Source: Gaeumannomyces sp. JS-464 (lineage: Eukaryota > Ascomycota > Sordariomycetes > Magnaporthales > Magnaporthaceae). Taken from it: 64,000 bases of DNA. Where the stretch lies: contig NGZR01000001.1 of NCBI GenBank assembly GCA_002197995.1, forward strand, positions 11,303,501-11,367,500, written 5' to 3'. Made by a program: the position numbers and the translations under genes. The notes below the pieces were generated by a model that worked only from the letters and a program-made list of their open reading frames with translations, made no database searches and was not told the origin of the DNA. Positions 46,901-56,875 of this stretch are shown here, one piece after another (the stretch's first letter is position 1; each line of letters opens with the position of its first letter).

Positions 46901-47461
46901 TCCTGCTCGGTGTCGTCCTGGCCATCGGTACCTTCATTGCCGTCACCACCATGTTCGTCCACGGTGAGGACGGTGGTATCGTCCAGAACAACGGTCAGCT
47001 CGATGCTGTCGTCTTCCTTGAGGTCTCCCTGACGGAGAACTGGCTCATCTTCATCACCCGTGCCAACGGTCCCTTCTGGTCGTCGATCCCCTCGTGGCAG
47101 CTTTCGGGCGCCATCTTCATCGTCGACATTGTTGCCTCGCTTTTTGCCATCTTCGGCTGGTTCGTCGGCTACAAGCCCACCCACATCGTCGCTGTCGTCC
47201 GTATCTGGGTCTTCTCGTTCGGCGTCTTCTGCATCATGGGTGGTCTCTACTACCTTCTGCAGGACAGCACTGGCTTCGACAACCTCATGCACGGCAAGTC
47301 CCCAAGGGCAGCCAGAAGCAGAGGTCGCTCGAGGACTTTGGTAAGTTTGATCATGCCCGCTATCTCTCACTCATTCGTCTGCCACACTCTGCTAACATGG
47401 CGTCTTTTCTACAGTTGTCTCTCTCCAGCGTGTCTCGACCCAGCACGAGAAGTCGCAATAA
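43958..47461 (+). CDS. pma-1: Plasma-membrane H+-ATPase PMA1 (one apparent 1-bp deletion near the C-terminus)
   Basis: This P-type ATPase pumps protons out of the cell and sets the membrane potential. Exons: 43958-44179, 44372-44450, 44551-44627, 44906-44940, 45045-47340 and 47415-47461; 918 residues. The acidic N-terminus is rich in Glu/Asp. The TGES loop ([13 protein letters not shown]), phosphorylation motif [12 protein letters not shown], nucleotide-domain motifs KGAPLFVL and [12 protein letters not shown], and hinge [18 protein letters not shown] are all present, as are the transmembrane helices. In the tail, AAGTCCCCAAGGG at 47297-47309 needs one more C to give [14 protein letters not shown] and, after the last intron, [15 protein letters not shown], the autoinhibitory tail with the Ser-Thr pair phosphorylated in yeast. 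As written the frame runs to a stop at 47586. For the main essential pump a sequence error is most likely. Confidence 0.96.
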
Positions 47462-47870
47462 GCGTTTCATTCAGGGTGGTTCGCAAATTTTTCATGGGCC
47501 AACTCTGCGGTTGTTTTAAAGGGTTGATTGGAAAGGATCCATGTCACATACCCCAATGTTGTCCATGCCGGCTGTCCATAGGTTGATGCTCCGCGTCTGT
47601 CCCACTTGTCTTTAGGTGGGCGGCGGACCCTCCTTTCGATGGCTGGTGTGGTTCAACTGCGACTTATTTTCTTATGTCTTACATTTGTCACGATGGTCAG
47701 GGGCGGTGGACGTTCAATCGACGCACTCTGATCAGGTCATTAGAGACGATATTAATGCTAAAAAAAAGTAAAATTACGTGGTTTTTACCATGCACATCTT
47801 TGGTCTTTTATCCCTCAATATGTTCGTCATATGATGTCTTGATTGTACGTAGTGTTACACGTGTACCTGT
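47462..47870. terminator. Convergent 3' regions of PMA1 and the ABM protein
   Basis: 409 bases between two converging stop codons. The middle (about 47730-47850) is AT-rich and would contain the polyadenylation sites of both genes. No gene seen. Confidence 0.45.
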
Positions 47871-48283
47871 TTATTCGGGGACCACGACGTCCTTGCTCGT
47901 GTCGAGCTCTTCATGTCTCCTCAAGTCCATTGGCTTTTCGAGCAGTGGAATGACGTATGGGTCGAAGGTCTTCCAGTAGGGGTTTTCAAGGTGATATTTC
48001 TGACTCTGTTTTTTTCGTGAGCGGTGTTAGACGATCCATTGTAGTTGGGGTAAGTATTCTTCATGATGGAAGGAGAGGCGGGCCTGTCACGTACGCCCTC
48101 GTTCTCGTAGCGCTCGACGATGGTGAAGGACCTGGGGTCCTGGGTGCTCTGCATGACGAACCAGTCGATCGTCTCCTTGTCCTTGCTGTAGACGCGCGAC
48201 GCCTCGATCAGCTTGGCCTTGAGCTTGTCGACCGAGGCCGGGTCGCTGTTGGCGTAGAGGTGGACGGTGATTGTGTAGACCAT
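47871..48283 (-). CDS. Small ABM-fold (antibiotic biosynthesis monooxygenase-like) protein
   Basis: Two exons, 48283-48095 and 48005-47871 (intron GTACGT...ACAG, phase 0), give 107 residues. The start MVYTITVHLYAN leads straight into the ABM dimeric alpha/beta-barrel pattern: a beta-strand, a helix with KLKAKLIEASRVY, then DWFVMQSTQDPRSFTIVERYENEG and SQKYHLENPYWKTFDPYV. The ENEG...H...NPYWKTF block is characteristic of the quinol-monooxygenase-like ABM branch. Members work as cofactor-free oxygenases or have unknown roles; no substrate can be named. No signal peptide, so probably cytosolic. It converges on PMA1 and is divergent from the WD40 gene. Confidence 0.85.
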
Positions 48284-49050
48284 TTTTCTTTTCCTTTGCC
48301 TTTTGTTAAATTCTAACTTCGGTTTTTTGTGTCGAGTGTGTTTGGAAGGGGGAAGACGGAGAAGAAGGCAGGTGTGAACGTGAGCTGGAGTGGCCTCGAT
48401 CGAGGTGTTTCTATAGAAGGCAGGCTGTGCTGACTCGGCCGTTTCTTTGCTGCTGCAGTGAGCTTTCTGCGGGGTTGTTTTGGCACTTGGGTTGTGTCCC
48501 CCGCGCCTGATATCATCGTGCTTGGACCTGCAGCCGACTGCCGTGGCCGGCAGAGGGGCGCCTTGGCATTTCTGGAAATGGTGCAACCAACACCTGTATC
48601 ATCGTGAACTAAACCTGCTATAAAATTTCTGGGCATACGCGTAGGCAGACGTGGACATGGATATGAGATCCACAGTCTCAGCATAGTAAATAAAACGAAT
48701 CTGGGCGGCGTGGTCGGCGCTTGTCGAGGGCTAAAGAGCTCGGGCGCCGGACTTGGGAGGCCGTGATGCTTCGGTCATCTCACTCGCTTTGTTTCAATTC
48801 GATGCTGCTTCTTCAGATATTCTCATCCTGACCAACTCCCAACACCGCCCGACGAATCCCACACTCTATTTCGGATTCACAAGCCACCGATCTACATAGG
48901 CTTTGCGGCTCATTACGTCTTAAAAAAGCCTCCCTTGTCCGACTTTTCAATACATCGGAAGGTACTTTAGCAGGGACTTTCGTGAAAAACCGTGGCGAAC
49001 GGCCGGCTGGGTCACCTCCAGTCGAGCCCTCTCCTGTATTCCCTTCACAA
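48284..49050. promoter_or_regulatory. Divergent promoter region (ABM protein / DCAF4-like protein)
   Basis: 767 bases between two divergent starts. Pyrimidine-rich patches lie near each ATG. No further gene recognised. Confidence 0.5.
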
Positions 49051-51303
49051 ATGGCGCCGCCGATGCAAATACCCGGATATTACTATGGTAGGTCCATTTC
49101 GCCTCGTACCTCTCCCTGCGTATCCTCCAATGCCCTCGGCCTCTGACGATATTTTTTTTTATCGTGAACCCTACCCCACACCATACAGACGATGAGAGGA
49201 GGAAGTACTTCAAGATCGAAAACAACGTCACGGCCCCTGCCGACGCCGCCTGGTCCGACAGCAACGTGAAGAAGCGCAAGGCCGAGGCGGCCGAGGCGGC
49301 GGCGGCAAAGAGGGCCGCCGACGCCGCCGCGGCGCGGGTCCGGCGCGCCCCGGCCCTCGCCGACCCCGTCGTCGGCGGCCTGCTGCGCCGCGAGCTGGAC
49401 GGGCTCGGCGGCGGCGGCGGCTCCTCCGCCCTGGCCGACGGCGACGCGCCGCAGATCGTGTGGGCCGGCGGCCTGCAGGACAAGGGCGCCGTCGGCTTCC
49501 CCGGCCGGGTCGAGAACTTTGTCGCCATTGGGGAGGAGCGGCTTGGGCTTGGGCTGTTTTATGCTAGTAAGACCGCGATTCTAATGCCCTCTCATCCGGA
49601 GTCTAAGTTGCATACCTACCTAGGTATATACTAATGGCCTTGTTGCCGGTACAGTCTGCTCCAAGAACTCGAGAGATGGGCCGCATTTGCCTGGGCACTC
49701 TCTTCCTGTCTACAGTAACTACTTTTACAGGGACCAATATGACCAGTATGTTTGCTGTTGGCCCTCTGGAGTTTTTTTTTTTTTTTCTTCTTTTTTTTTT
49801 CAAATCGCCCTTTCGTGGCCTTGTTGTTTCCTCGCCTGGTACACCCTCTAACCTGGATGATAATCCAGCATCCAAACTAGCCCAGCCGTGAACCCAACCC
49901 TGTCCAAATTCTGCACCCGGTACACCGAGAAGTGCTACACGCTGAGCGACCTATCCACAATCACCTGGGACCCCGCCTGCGAGAGCATCATCCTCACCTC
50001 CTCCTCCGGGGCCCTCTCTAACACCATGGTCCGCCAAGTGCCGCCTCCGCCGGCACAACGGCACGGACGGCAAGCCTACCTGGCGGTCTGGGTTCCCCAG
50101 CGGCTTTTCGGACTATATAGGCAAGCTCCCGCCCGTCTGGGCATGCGCCATCGCGCCGGCCGCCGGGAGGGGGCCGCACCCGTACCTCGCCCTGGGCACC
50201 GAGCGCGGCGTATTCGTCATGGATGTCCTCGCCGGCCGCAACACCATGACCAGCGTCTCGGCCCCGCGCGGCGGTGGCGGCAGCAGCAGCAGCAGCGCGT
50301 CGCCGAACCTGCCCGGCGGCGAGGTCTTCGCCCTCGACTTCGTCGGCGGCCACCCCGAGGTCCTGGCCGCGGGCGGGAGGGGCCCCGCCGGCGTCTGCGT
50401 GGCGGACCTGCGCGAGGAGCGCCGGCCCCCGGCTGCTGCGGCGGCGATCAGTGATGCGAGGGTGGGCGCGGGCGGTGGCAGAGGCTCCTCCCGGACCGCC
50501 GTCATCACGACCCTGACCAACACCCCCGGGAGGACACTCTACAGCGACGGCAGCATCCTGCAGGGCAGCAGCAGCAGCCTCGCTTCTTCGGCGGCAGGGA
50601 GCAAGGAGCCGCAGACGGCGCTGCTCTGCCACCCAGGCTACCACGACGTCAGGTATAGCGGCATCTTATTCCCCGAGGGCGTCGCCGCCACCATCCCCTA
50701 CGGCTCGGGCCAGTTCCGCGACCACAGCGTCCGCTGGCTGCAGGTGGCGCGCGAGCCCGTCGTCAACCACCTCGTGTCGCTGAACCAGTACCAGATCTTG
50801 ACCGCCGGCATCGAGGGCAGGATGCACGTCTGGGACCTGCGCCGGCCGGGAGGCGTTCCTTACACGATGTGCGTCTATGAAGACTTCTTCCCCGCCCTTC
50901 CCACAACACCTGCTTGCACTACGCACAAAAAAAAAGAGAAAAAAAAAAGAGGTTCCTAGACTAACCAACAAAAAAAACCAACAGCTTCCCCGCCTTCAGG
51001 AACAAGGCCACCGTCCGCGGCCTCGGCCTCGCCGTCGACACGGCGCTCGGCGTCGTCGCCGCCGCCAACGACGACGGCTCGGTGCGCCTGCACTCGCTGC
51101 GCTCGGGCGCCCCGCTCGCGTCGCCCGTGCTGGACAGCGCGGTGCCGCCCGCGCCGCTGCCGTGCCCCCGCCTGCAGTGGGCGTCCCTGCCGGGGGACCG
51201 CGCCCCGAGCCTGTTCGTCGCCCGCGGCGTAGAGATCCGCAAGTTCTCCTTTGGCGTCGACTCTGGCCTGCGGGGCGACGAGTTCTCCGCCGAGGATGCG
51301 TGA
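49051..51303 (+). CDS. DCAF4-like WD40-repeat protein (one apparent indel)
   Basis: Exons: 49051-49087, 49189-49566, 49655-49745, 49881-50868 and 50985-51303; about 603 residues after correction. The N-terminus MAPPMQIPGYYYDDERRKYFKI matches the LPGFYYD...YFKI opening of DCAF4 (WDR21), a substrate receptor of CUL4-DDB1 ubiquitin ligases. An Ala/Arg-rich coiled segment follows, then WD-like blades: PYLALGTERGVFVMD, GGEVFALDFVGGHPEVLAAGG, ILTAGIEGRMHVWDLR and GVVAAANDDGSVRLHSLRSG. The frame changes near 50035-50045, where one extra base separates SGALSNTM from CRLRRHNGTDGKPTW. The third intron's acceptor (49880) is chosen for phase. The second intron holds an ACCTACCTAGGTA motif. Assignment as a ligase receptor is by similarity only. 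Confidence 0.78.
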
Positions 51304-51855
51304 TGTGTATGTGTATGTGTATGTGCATGCCATTGGGGAGGAAGAGCGAGTGGGAGCAAAGTGCCGCGTTGGTTTTTTCCGCTGTCGATAATCATACGAC
51401 ATGCTTGGGGGGTACGGGCAGACCTTTGTCCCAACAGAGTGTCCTCCCAAAGCGCATAGCTGCAAGAGTGTTTATAAAAGCTCTATGTACGCCGAGACAC
51501 CTGGCACACCTAGGTACCTACCACATAATATACGTACGCCCCAGGTAACTTTTGTCCGGCCTGGCCAAAATGCCGGATCGAACGACGCCGACCCGTGAAA
51601 GAATGTTGCAAGAACACACCCCCCGTTCGACGACGGGGCGCATAGAAAATAAAGATGCCCGATGCGGCAAGCAAAACGCCGGTAAAATATGCACCCCAAG
51701 ATAGGACGCCTGCCTGTCTGTTTCTCCGTATCCTCTTGTGCGCCCGTCGCTTTCCTCTCCTTTGATTTTATTTTTATATTTCACTCCCCCTCTTTCAATA
51801 CCTCTTTCCTTCCTTTTGATTATCGCCCGGCCACCCGGAACCGCCAACCAGGGTC
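51304..51855. other. Convergent intergenic region with TACCTA motif
   Basis: 3' flanks of the DCAF4-like gene and the bZIP gene. A CCTAGGTACCTACC motif lies at 51509-51522. A short GTATGT repeat lies at about 51303-51326. No gene seen. Confidence 0.55.
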
Positions 51856-54140
51856 CTATTTTTCGCCGGCCAAAATAATGCGTCCATCATCGGTTTTGAG
51901 GTTGAAGGTGCCCTCGAGCCGGGGGAAGGCTCTCAGGAAAGCCGGCCCCAGAGTCCAGTTCTCGTTGCGGCGCAGGTGCCGCTCGAAGACGGGGTTGATC
52001 ACAAGTTCCTCGCCGTCCTGGCTCTGCAGCAGCGCGTCCGTGTCCTCGTACGGCCAGTTGAGCGAGATGGTGGTGGTAAAGGGGATGAAAAAATGCTCAA
52101 ACGGCACCGGCGATACAGCCGCCGCCGATGACGACGACTGCGGGGTAGCACCACCGTTGACGCTGCTGTTGCTGCTACTGCTGCCGTTGCCGCCGTCTCC
52201 GTCGCCGCCAGCAGTCTCTGCACGGCCCGGCCCCGCCTCCATCGAAGGGGCGCCGCCTGTGGCTTCGCTGTACTCGCGCGTCAGCTTGTCCCGCATTATC
52301 GGGAACGGGAGATGGTCGAACCAGACCGGGTGTGGACACGACAGCTGCGCGGGCGACGGTCTGCACCAGGGCGGGAGTCGCTCGAGGTTGTCGGCCGTCG
52401 GGCTGACGTGCCAGCGCATGATCAGGAACATGATGTAGAGGACGGCGACGCGCTCGGGCAGCCCAGCCAGGCCCGGGAACGTCTGCAGGATGTCGGTGAA
52501 GACCTTGGACAGCGGGTGCGAGAAGCGGCTGTTGCCCGGGTTGAGGAGCGACGAGACAGACGGGTACCGAGGCCCAATGATCTCGGACGTCGCCAGGCCC
52601 TCGGCCGCCCGCTGCCGGCGCTCGCTGAGGAAGTCCAGCAAAAGGCTGTCGAGCGGGCACGTCGGGGCGCAGTTGAGCGGGGTCCCAACCGGCTGGTTAG
52701 CCGGGTCCTCATGCGCTGCGGCAGGGTACGGGGAGCCTCCGCCGAGCTGGGGGTCCAGGTTGGGATCTAGCCGGGGATCCAGGCGCGGGTCGAGGCGAGG
52801 GTCTAGATTAGGGTCTATAGCGGGCTGCTGCTGGTGGGGGACTTGGCCGAGCGAGGGAGCATCGGCTGGATCCTGGAAGGGGTCGTGCTTCATGGGCACA
52901 TGGCGATAGTTGGGCGTGTCCTGGGCGCCGTGGATGTTTGGCTGCATGCGGTGGACGCGCGAGGGGTCGCCGACCAGGAAGTCGAGGCCGAGCCGCTCGG
53001 GCCCCATGTCCAAGCCGTGATGCATGTGTTGCCGCTGCTGGCTCATGCTCCTGGGCTGGGCATGGCTGCCGTTGGGCTGTGGGCCGTTGACCATGTCCAC
53101 CGAGCCTCCGGGGAGGCGGTGCCCGTCGTGGGGGGTGGGCGCGTGGCGGGGCAGGCCGTCGATGGGCGACGCACCTTGGGCGGGCGTGAAGTTTTGGCCG
53201 GGCGATGGGTAGACAACTGGCGCCTGCATGACGTCGGGCATTTGCCCCTGCATGTGCATGCCAACACCGCCGGTGGCGCCGGCCAGCAGCGACTGCAAGG
53301 TCGAGATGACCGAGGCCAGACGCTGCTTGATCTCGGCGTTTTCGGCCTCGACGGCCTCCTTAGCCCTGATGACGACCTGAAGCTCCTGATAAGGCCTCTG
53401 GGCGGTAAGTTCCCGAATCCGCCTTTCCAGGGACTCGATTTGGTTCTTGGTTCGCTCGCGAATCGCGCGCTGTGCCTCCCGGTCTGAATTGAAGGCCGTC
53501 AGTCAGGCCTGTTCCTCTTGTCACCCATGTCTTATGAATAATAGCCGAGCGTCGTGTAACGCCGGGGAAGCCGACGGATAAGCCGGCAGGGTGATCACCC
53601 AAAGATAAGGGTTATGATATAATATATCTCGTATATAGGTCAAGAACATACCGTTCGCCCTCTTTTTGGCAAGCTGCTCCGGCGTCAGATTGGCCACGCC
53701 ACGTCCCGAGCCGGCGGCGCTGCGACGTTTCCTCCCGTCCGGAAGAACCGGCTGCGACGGCGTCTGCTGCTCCTGGCAGCCGAGCCGCTGGTCGGGCGGC
53801 GGGCCGTACGGAGACTCGCCATCGGCATCGTCAGGACGTCCCCGCTTGAGGACGAGGAGCCGGCGCGGCCGGACTGCGGCGAGGCTGCCGCGTTGGCCAG
53901 ACCGAGCAGGCCGCCGGTGGCTCCTCCTGCGGCGCCAAGGCCGTTGGTGGTGCTGCCGTCGGCGACACCGTTAGTGCCGCTGCGGACCTGTATCTCGCCC
54001 AGGATAACCTGCGACGGCTGGTTGTCCTGGCCTTGTTGGGCCTGGGCCTGGGCGGCAGCGGCGGCGGCGGCGCGTGTCCTGGTCTGCGCGTGTGTGGGAG
54101 GAGCAGAGCCGGCGTGATGCTTGCTGCTGGCCGACACCAT
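51856..54140 (-). CDS. bZIP transcription factor with DUF3425 domain (one apparent 1-bp deletion)
   Basis: Exons 54140-53652 and 53483-51856 (intron 53484-53651), 705 residues after correction. The basic region KKRANDREAQRAIRERTKNQIESLERR followed by a short leucine-type heptad is split by the intron. The N-terminal part is Ala/Gly/Ser-rich; the middle has low-complexity Pro/His/Gln sequence and a DPxLDP repeat (about 52740-52815). The C-terminal half matches the fungal DUF3425 domain: SLLLDFLSERRQRAAEG, SHPLSKVFTDILQTFPGL, RVAVLYIMFLIMRWHVSPT and LPPWCRPSPAQLSCPHPVWFDHLPFP. DNA-binding targets cannot be read from the sequence. Near 53847-53853 a C is missing (TCCTCAAGCGG), placing SSSSKRGRPDD out of frame; probably an error. 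Confidence 0.88.
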
Positions 54141-55035
54141 CCCGGGCGAATGAGACGAGGGCACGGCAGGCAGGGCTGGGCTGGGCACGCAGAAAAAAAA
54201 CAAGCAGGCCGAAAAGAAGGAAGGAAAAAGCTGGCGCGAAAAAACCAGCGGCGTCGCTGGCGGCCAAGCCCAGTCGACGCGAATAAGCAAAGAGAGGTGA
54301 TTCGACAAAAAGAACAGGCGACGAGGCGCCAGGGCCAATTATCACGAGCCTTGGCTTGGATGACGTTTCTTGTCGCTTCCTTTTTTCCCCAGCTCTCGCT
54401 CTGTTCGTCTTTGTCGTGATTCTTTTTGACTCGCCCCGCGTCAAAATCGGTTGGCTTCCTGGCGAAAAACGAATCGAGTTTTTGATTCAGCGGCGCAAGG
54501 CAGGACTGCCCGTCCACGAGTCATGATCCTGCAGGCGCGACCGACCGCCTCCATCAAACTTTTTCCTTTCTTTTTTGGCTCTTGGTCCGTTTTGCTGGGT
54601 CCCAAACCCAGTCAAGTGTTCAATGGGTGCCCAGCCCCACTGATGTGCCTCGGCTGGACGGCACCAGGCACTGGCACCGCGGGTCCGTGGTGACCTGGTC
54701 AGCTGACCCGGAGCATGATAAAGTGGGAGCGAGTATCAAGAGCAGTGATCGAGATGTAAATGCTATGATGTCGATTTACGTATGTCCAATGGCTGCCGCT
54801 CAGACAGGGGACCGCGAGGGCAGTTGGGGTCCGGACTGTTGGCCAAGAGCTGGGAGGCCAATAATCATCGCCCCCACCGTAGCCGCTCCTCATCCTCCGG
54901 AGCTCTGCCTCCTGCGTGCTCAATTGTGTCGTGGTCTGACGAGGTGCATATATCAAGTGGCGCCCTCAGCAACAAGCGCGCAGGTGCCCAATCCCGCCAA
55001 TGTCAACCCTCTGATTCCACGCCGTCGCTTTCACC
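54141..55035. promoter_or_regulatory. Divergent promoter region (bZIP / ankyrin B)
   Basis: About 900 bases between two divergent starts. GC-rich, without recognisable gene. Contains the leader of each. Confidence 0.5.
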
Positions 55036-56792
55036 ATGAGCGACGAGTATCGCGCCCGACTATCCGTCATTCCGGATCTTCTCGCCGATCCAGATGACAC
55101 AGATGCCCGCGAGTTCTACGATGCCGCCGTCGAAGGCGACATCGACAGGCTCAAAGCGGTGCTCGTACGGGCCCCGAGCATCGACGTCAATGCCCACCAC
55201 CGTCAAATCCCTGACAGCAACGGGTTCGCCGACATAGAATGGGAGGATACGGAGCCGTGGACCGTCGAGGCGAGCGAGGCCGCCATCAATGGAGCCGTCC
55301 GGGGAGGTCATGCCAACGTCGTGTGCCTGCTGCTCGCCCTCGGCGCAAATGTGAACTCGGAGTGCACACACGACAACAAGCTTCGAACGCCGCTTTACAG
55401 CATCATTGCGGCCGAGTCAAAAGATGTCAACCTCTTCCGCCTCCTCCTCGACCATGGCGCCGATCTGAACCAGAGGGTATTCTACGCTCTGGGCGAGGAA
55501 CTTTATTACTATCATGTTTGTTGGCCGGGGTGCAGCCCACGCGACCAGCCCAGTACAGATATAGCCGACCTTGTGTTGAGCCGCGGAGGTTCGATCTCAA
55601 TACGATCCGGGAGAGTTGGCCCGGCACAAAGGATTTTAGTAGCACGTTTGTATGTTGCCCTGCCCCAAACAGCTGGCCCAGGCGGCGTGCCGGGAGAAAC
55701 CCATATGTGCCTAATCGGTTGGTTGCTACAGGGATATCACGCGGTGCGTTCTGGTGTCGAAATGGTCAAATGGGCCGTCAGCCGAGGACTCATCGTATCC
55801 GACGAGCTCCTTGGTGCAGTCAAGCCCAGAGACTATGAGATGTTGAGGTACCTTGTCATCGAGCTAGGCCTCAAAGACTCGAATTTCTCGGTCCTGTCCA
55901 GGATACATCTCTGGCGAGAGTGCAGCAACGAAACCTTGGATCAATGCCTGCCAGCTATCAACCTCCTCCTCGACACCTTGCCCCAGGACAAGATCAAGCA
56001 GCTGCCAACCGTCCTCTGTGCTGCTGTGAAAGCCCGATCAATGGAGGCCGTCCGGTTCTGGCTGGATTGGGGAGTCGACATCAACGGCTATTCAAACCTC
56101 GGTCTGACACCACTACTCCAGGCAGCTCTTAGTAGAAACGAGCCAGACTACATCAAGATGCTTCTCGAGCGAGGCGCAGATGTGAACTGCCGCGCGGTCA
56201 ATTTCAAGCCCAAGTGGGGAGGAGATCAGAGTGGAAGCAACGCTTGTGAGATGATCCTAGGAGGACGACCCTTGAAGATTGAGAACCAACCCTTCGTTTT
56301 CGGGTGCCCCTAACCCGCTTCAATTTCGTACTTGTAGTGCATCTTTCGTGCTCAAAGTACGGCATCGCCCATGGAGACGCGATTGAGCTGCTTCTCGCCG
56401 CCGGCATCGATCGAGAAGCTCGAAACAACAACGGATCCACTCCACTCCACGAACTCGCCGCGTACATAGGGAGACCCTGGGTGATCACCGGTCCTTATGT
56501 AAGAGACGCAATACCAGATCTACAAGATATGGCAAGGGAGGCCAAAGACATCAATGCGATCGATCACGATGGCAGAACGGCGCTGCACCGCCTCGCTGGC
56601 CCGGGGCGCCTGAAGGAGCAGAAGGAGGCCGCCATGATCCTGATCCAGCACGGTATCAACCTGGATGCCAAAGATAACGACGGAAAGACGGCAGAGGACA
56701 GGTTTCGGCATTTCAATGATGTTTGGTTGAAGGACTGGATTGAGGAGAGTCTCTGTGAGGCAGTAGATCAAGGTTCAATATCTGGTAACTAA
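55036..56792 (+). CDS. Ankyrin-repeat protein B (paralogue of A)
   Basis: The start MSDEYRARLSV matches MAEDEYSARV of protein A. Ankyrin units include INGAVRGGHANVVCLLLALGANVN, FRLLLDHGADLNQ, WLDWGVDINGYSNLGLTPLL, MLLERGADVN, STPLHELAAY and DHDGRTALHRLAG. The intron 56246-56337 (GTGAGA...TTGTAG) lies at the same place as in A, after GCT T. Two gene models exist. (1) No further intron: an open frame from 55036 to 56245, 554 residues. (2) As in A, an intron at 55650-55731 (GTATGT...CTACAG), which then requires one missing G near 55590 to read SRGGFDLNTIRESWPGTKDF, giving 527 residues. I favour (2) because the shifted peptide aligns with A. Function unknown. Confidence 0.82.
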
Positions 56793-56875
56793 GTTTTGGG
56801 GGAGAGAGAGAGAGAGATTCCTAGGCACCCCCCGCACCCATGCCCTTGGAAGAGTTGCGTCTGGCTTCGTGTCCT
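56793..56875. terminator. 83-bp gap between two convergent stop codons
   Basis: Ankyrin B and the secreted protein stop only 83 bases apart, with a GAGAGA run, so their 3' UTRs must overlap. Confidence 0.6.

Noticed and set aside
44890..47370. An 826-residue open frame on the minus strand across PMA1
   Set aside because: It mirrors a strongly codon-biased gene; the peptide is Asp/Gly/Val-rich without domains, while the + strand is certain PMA1.
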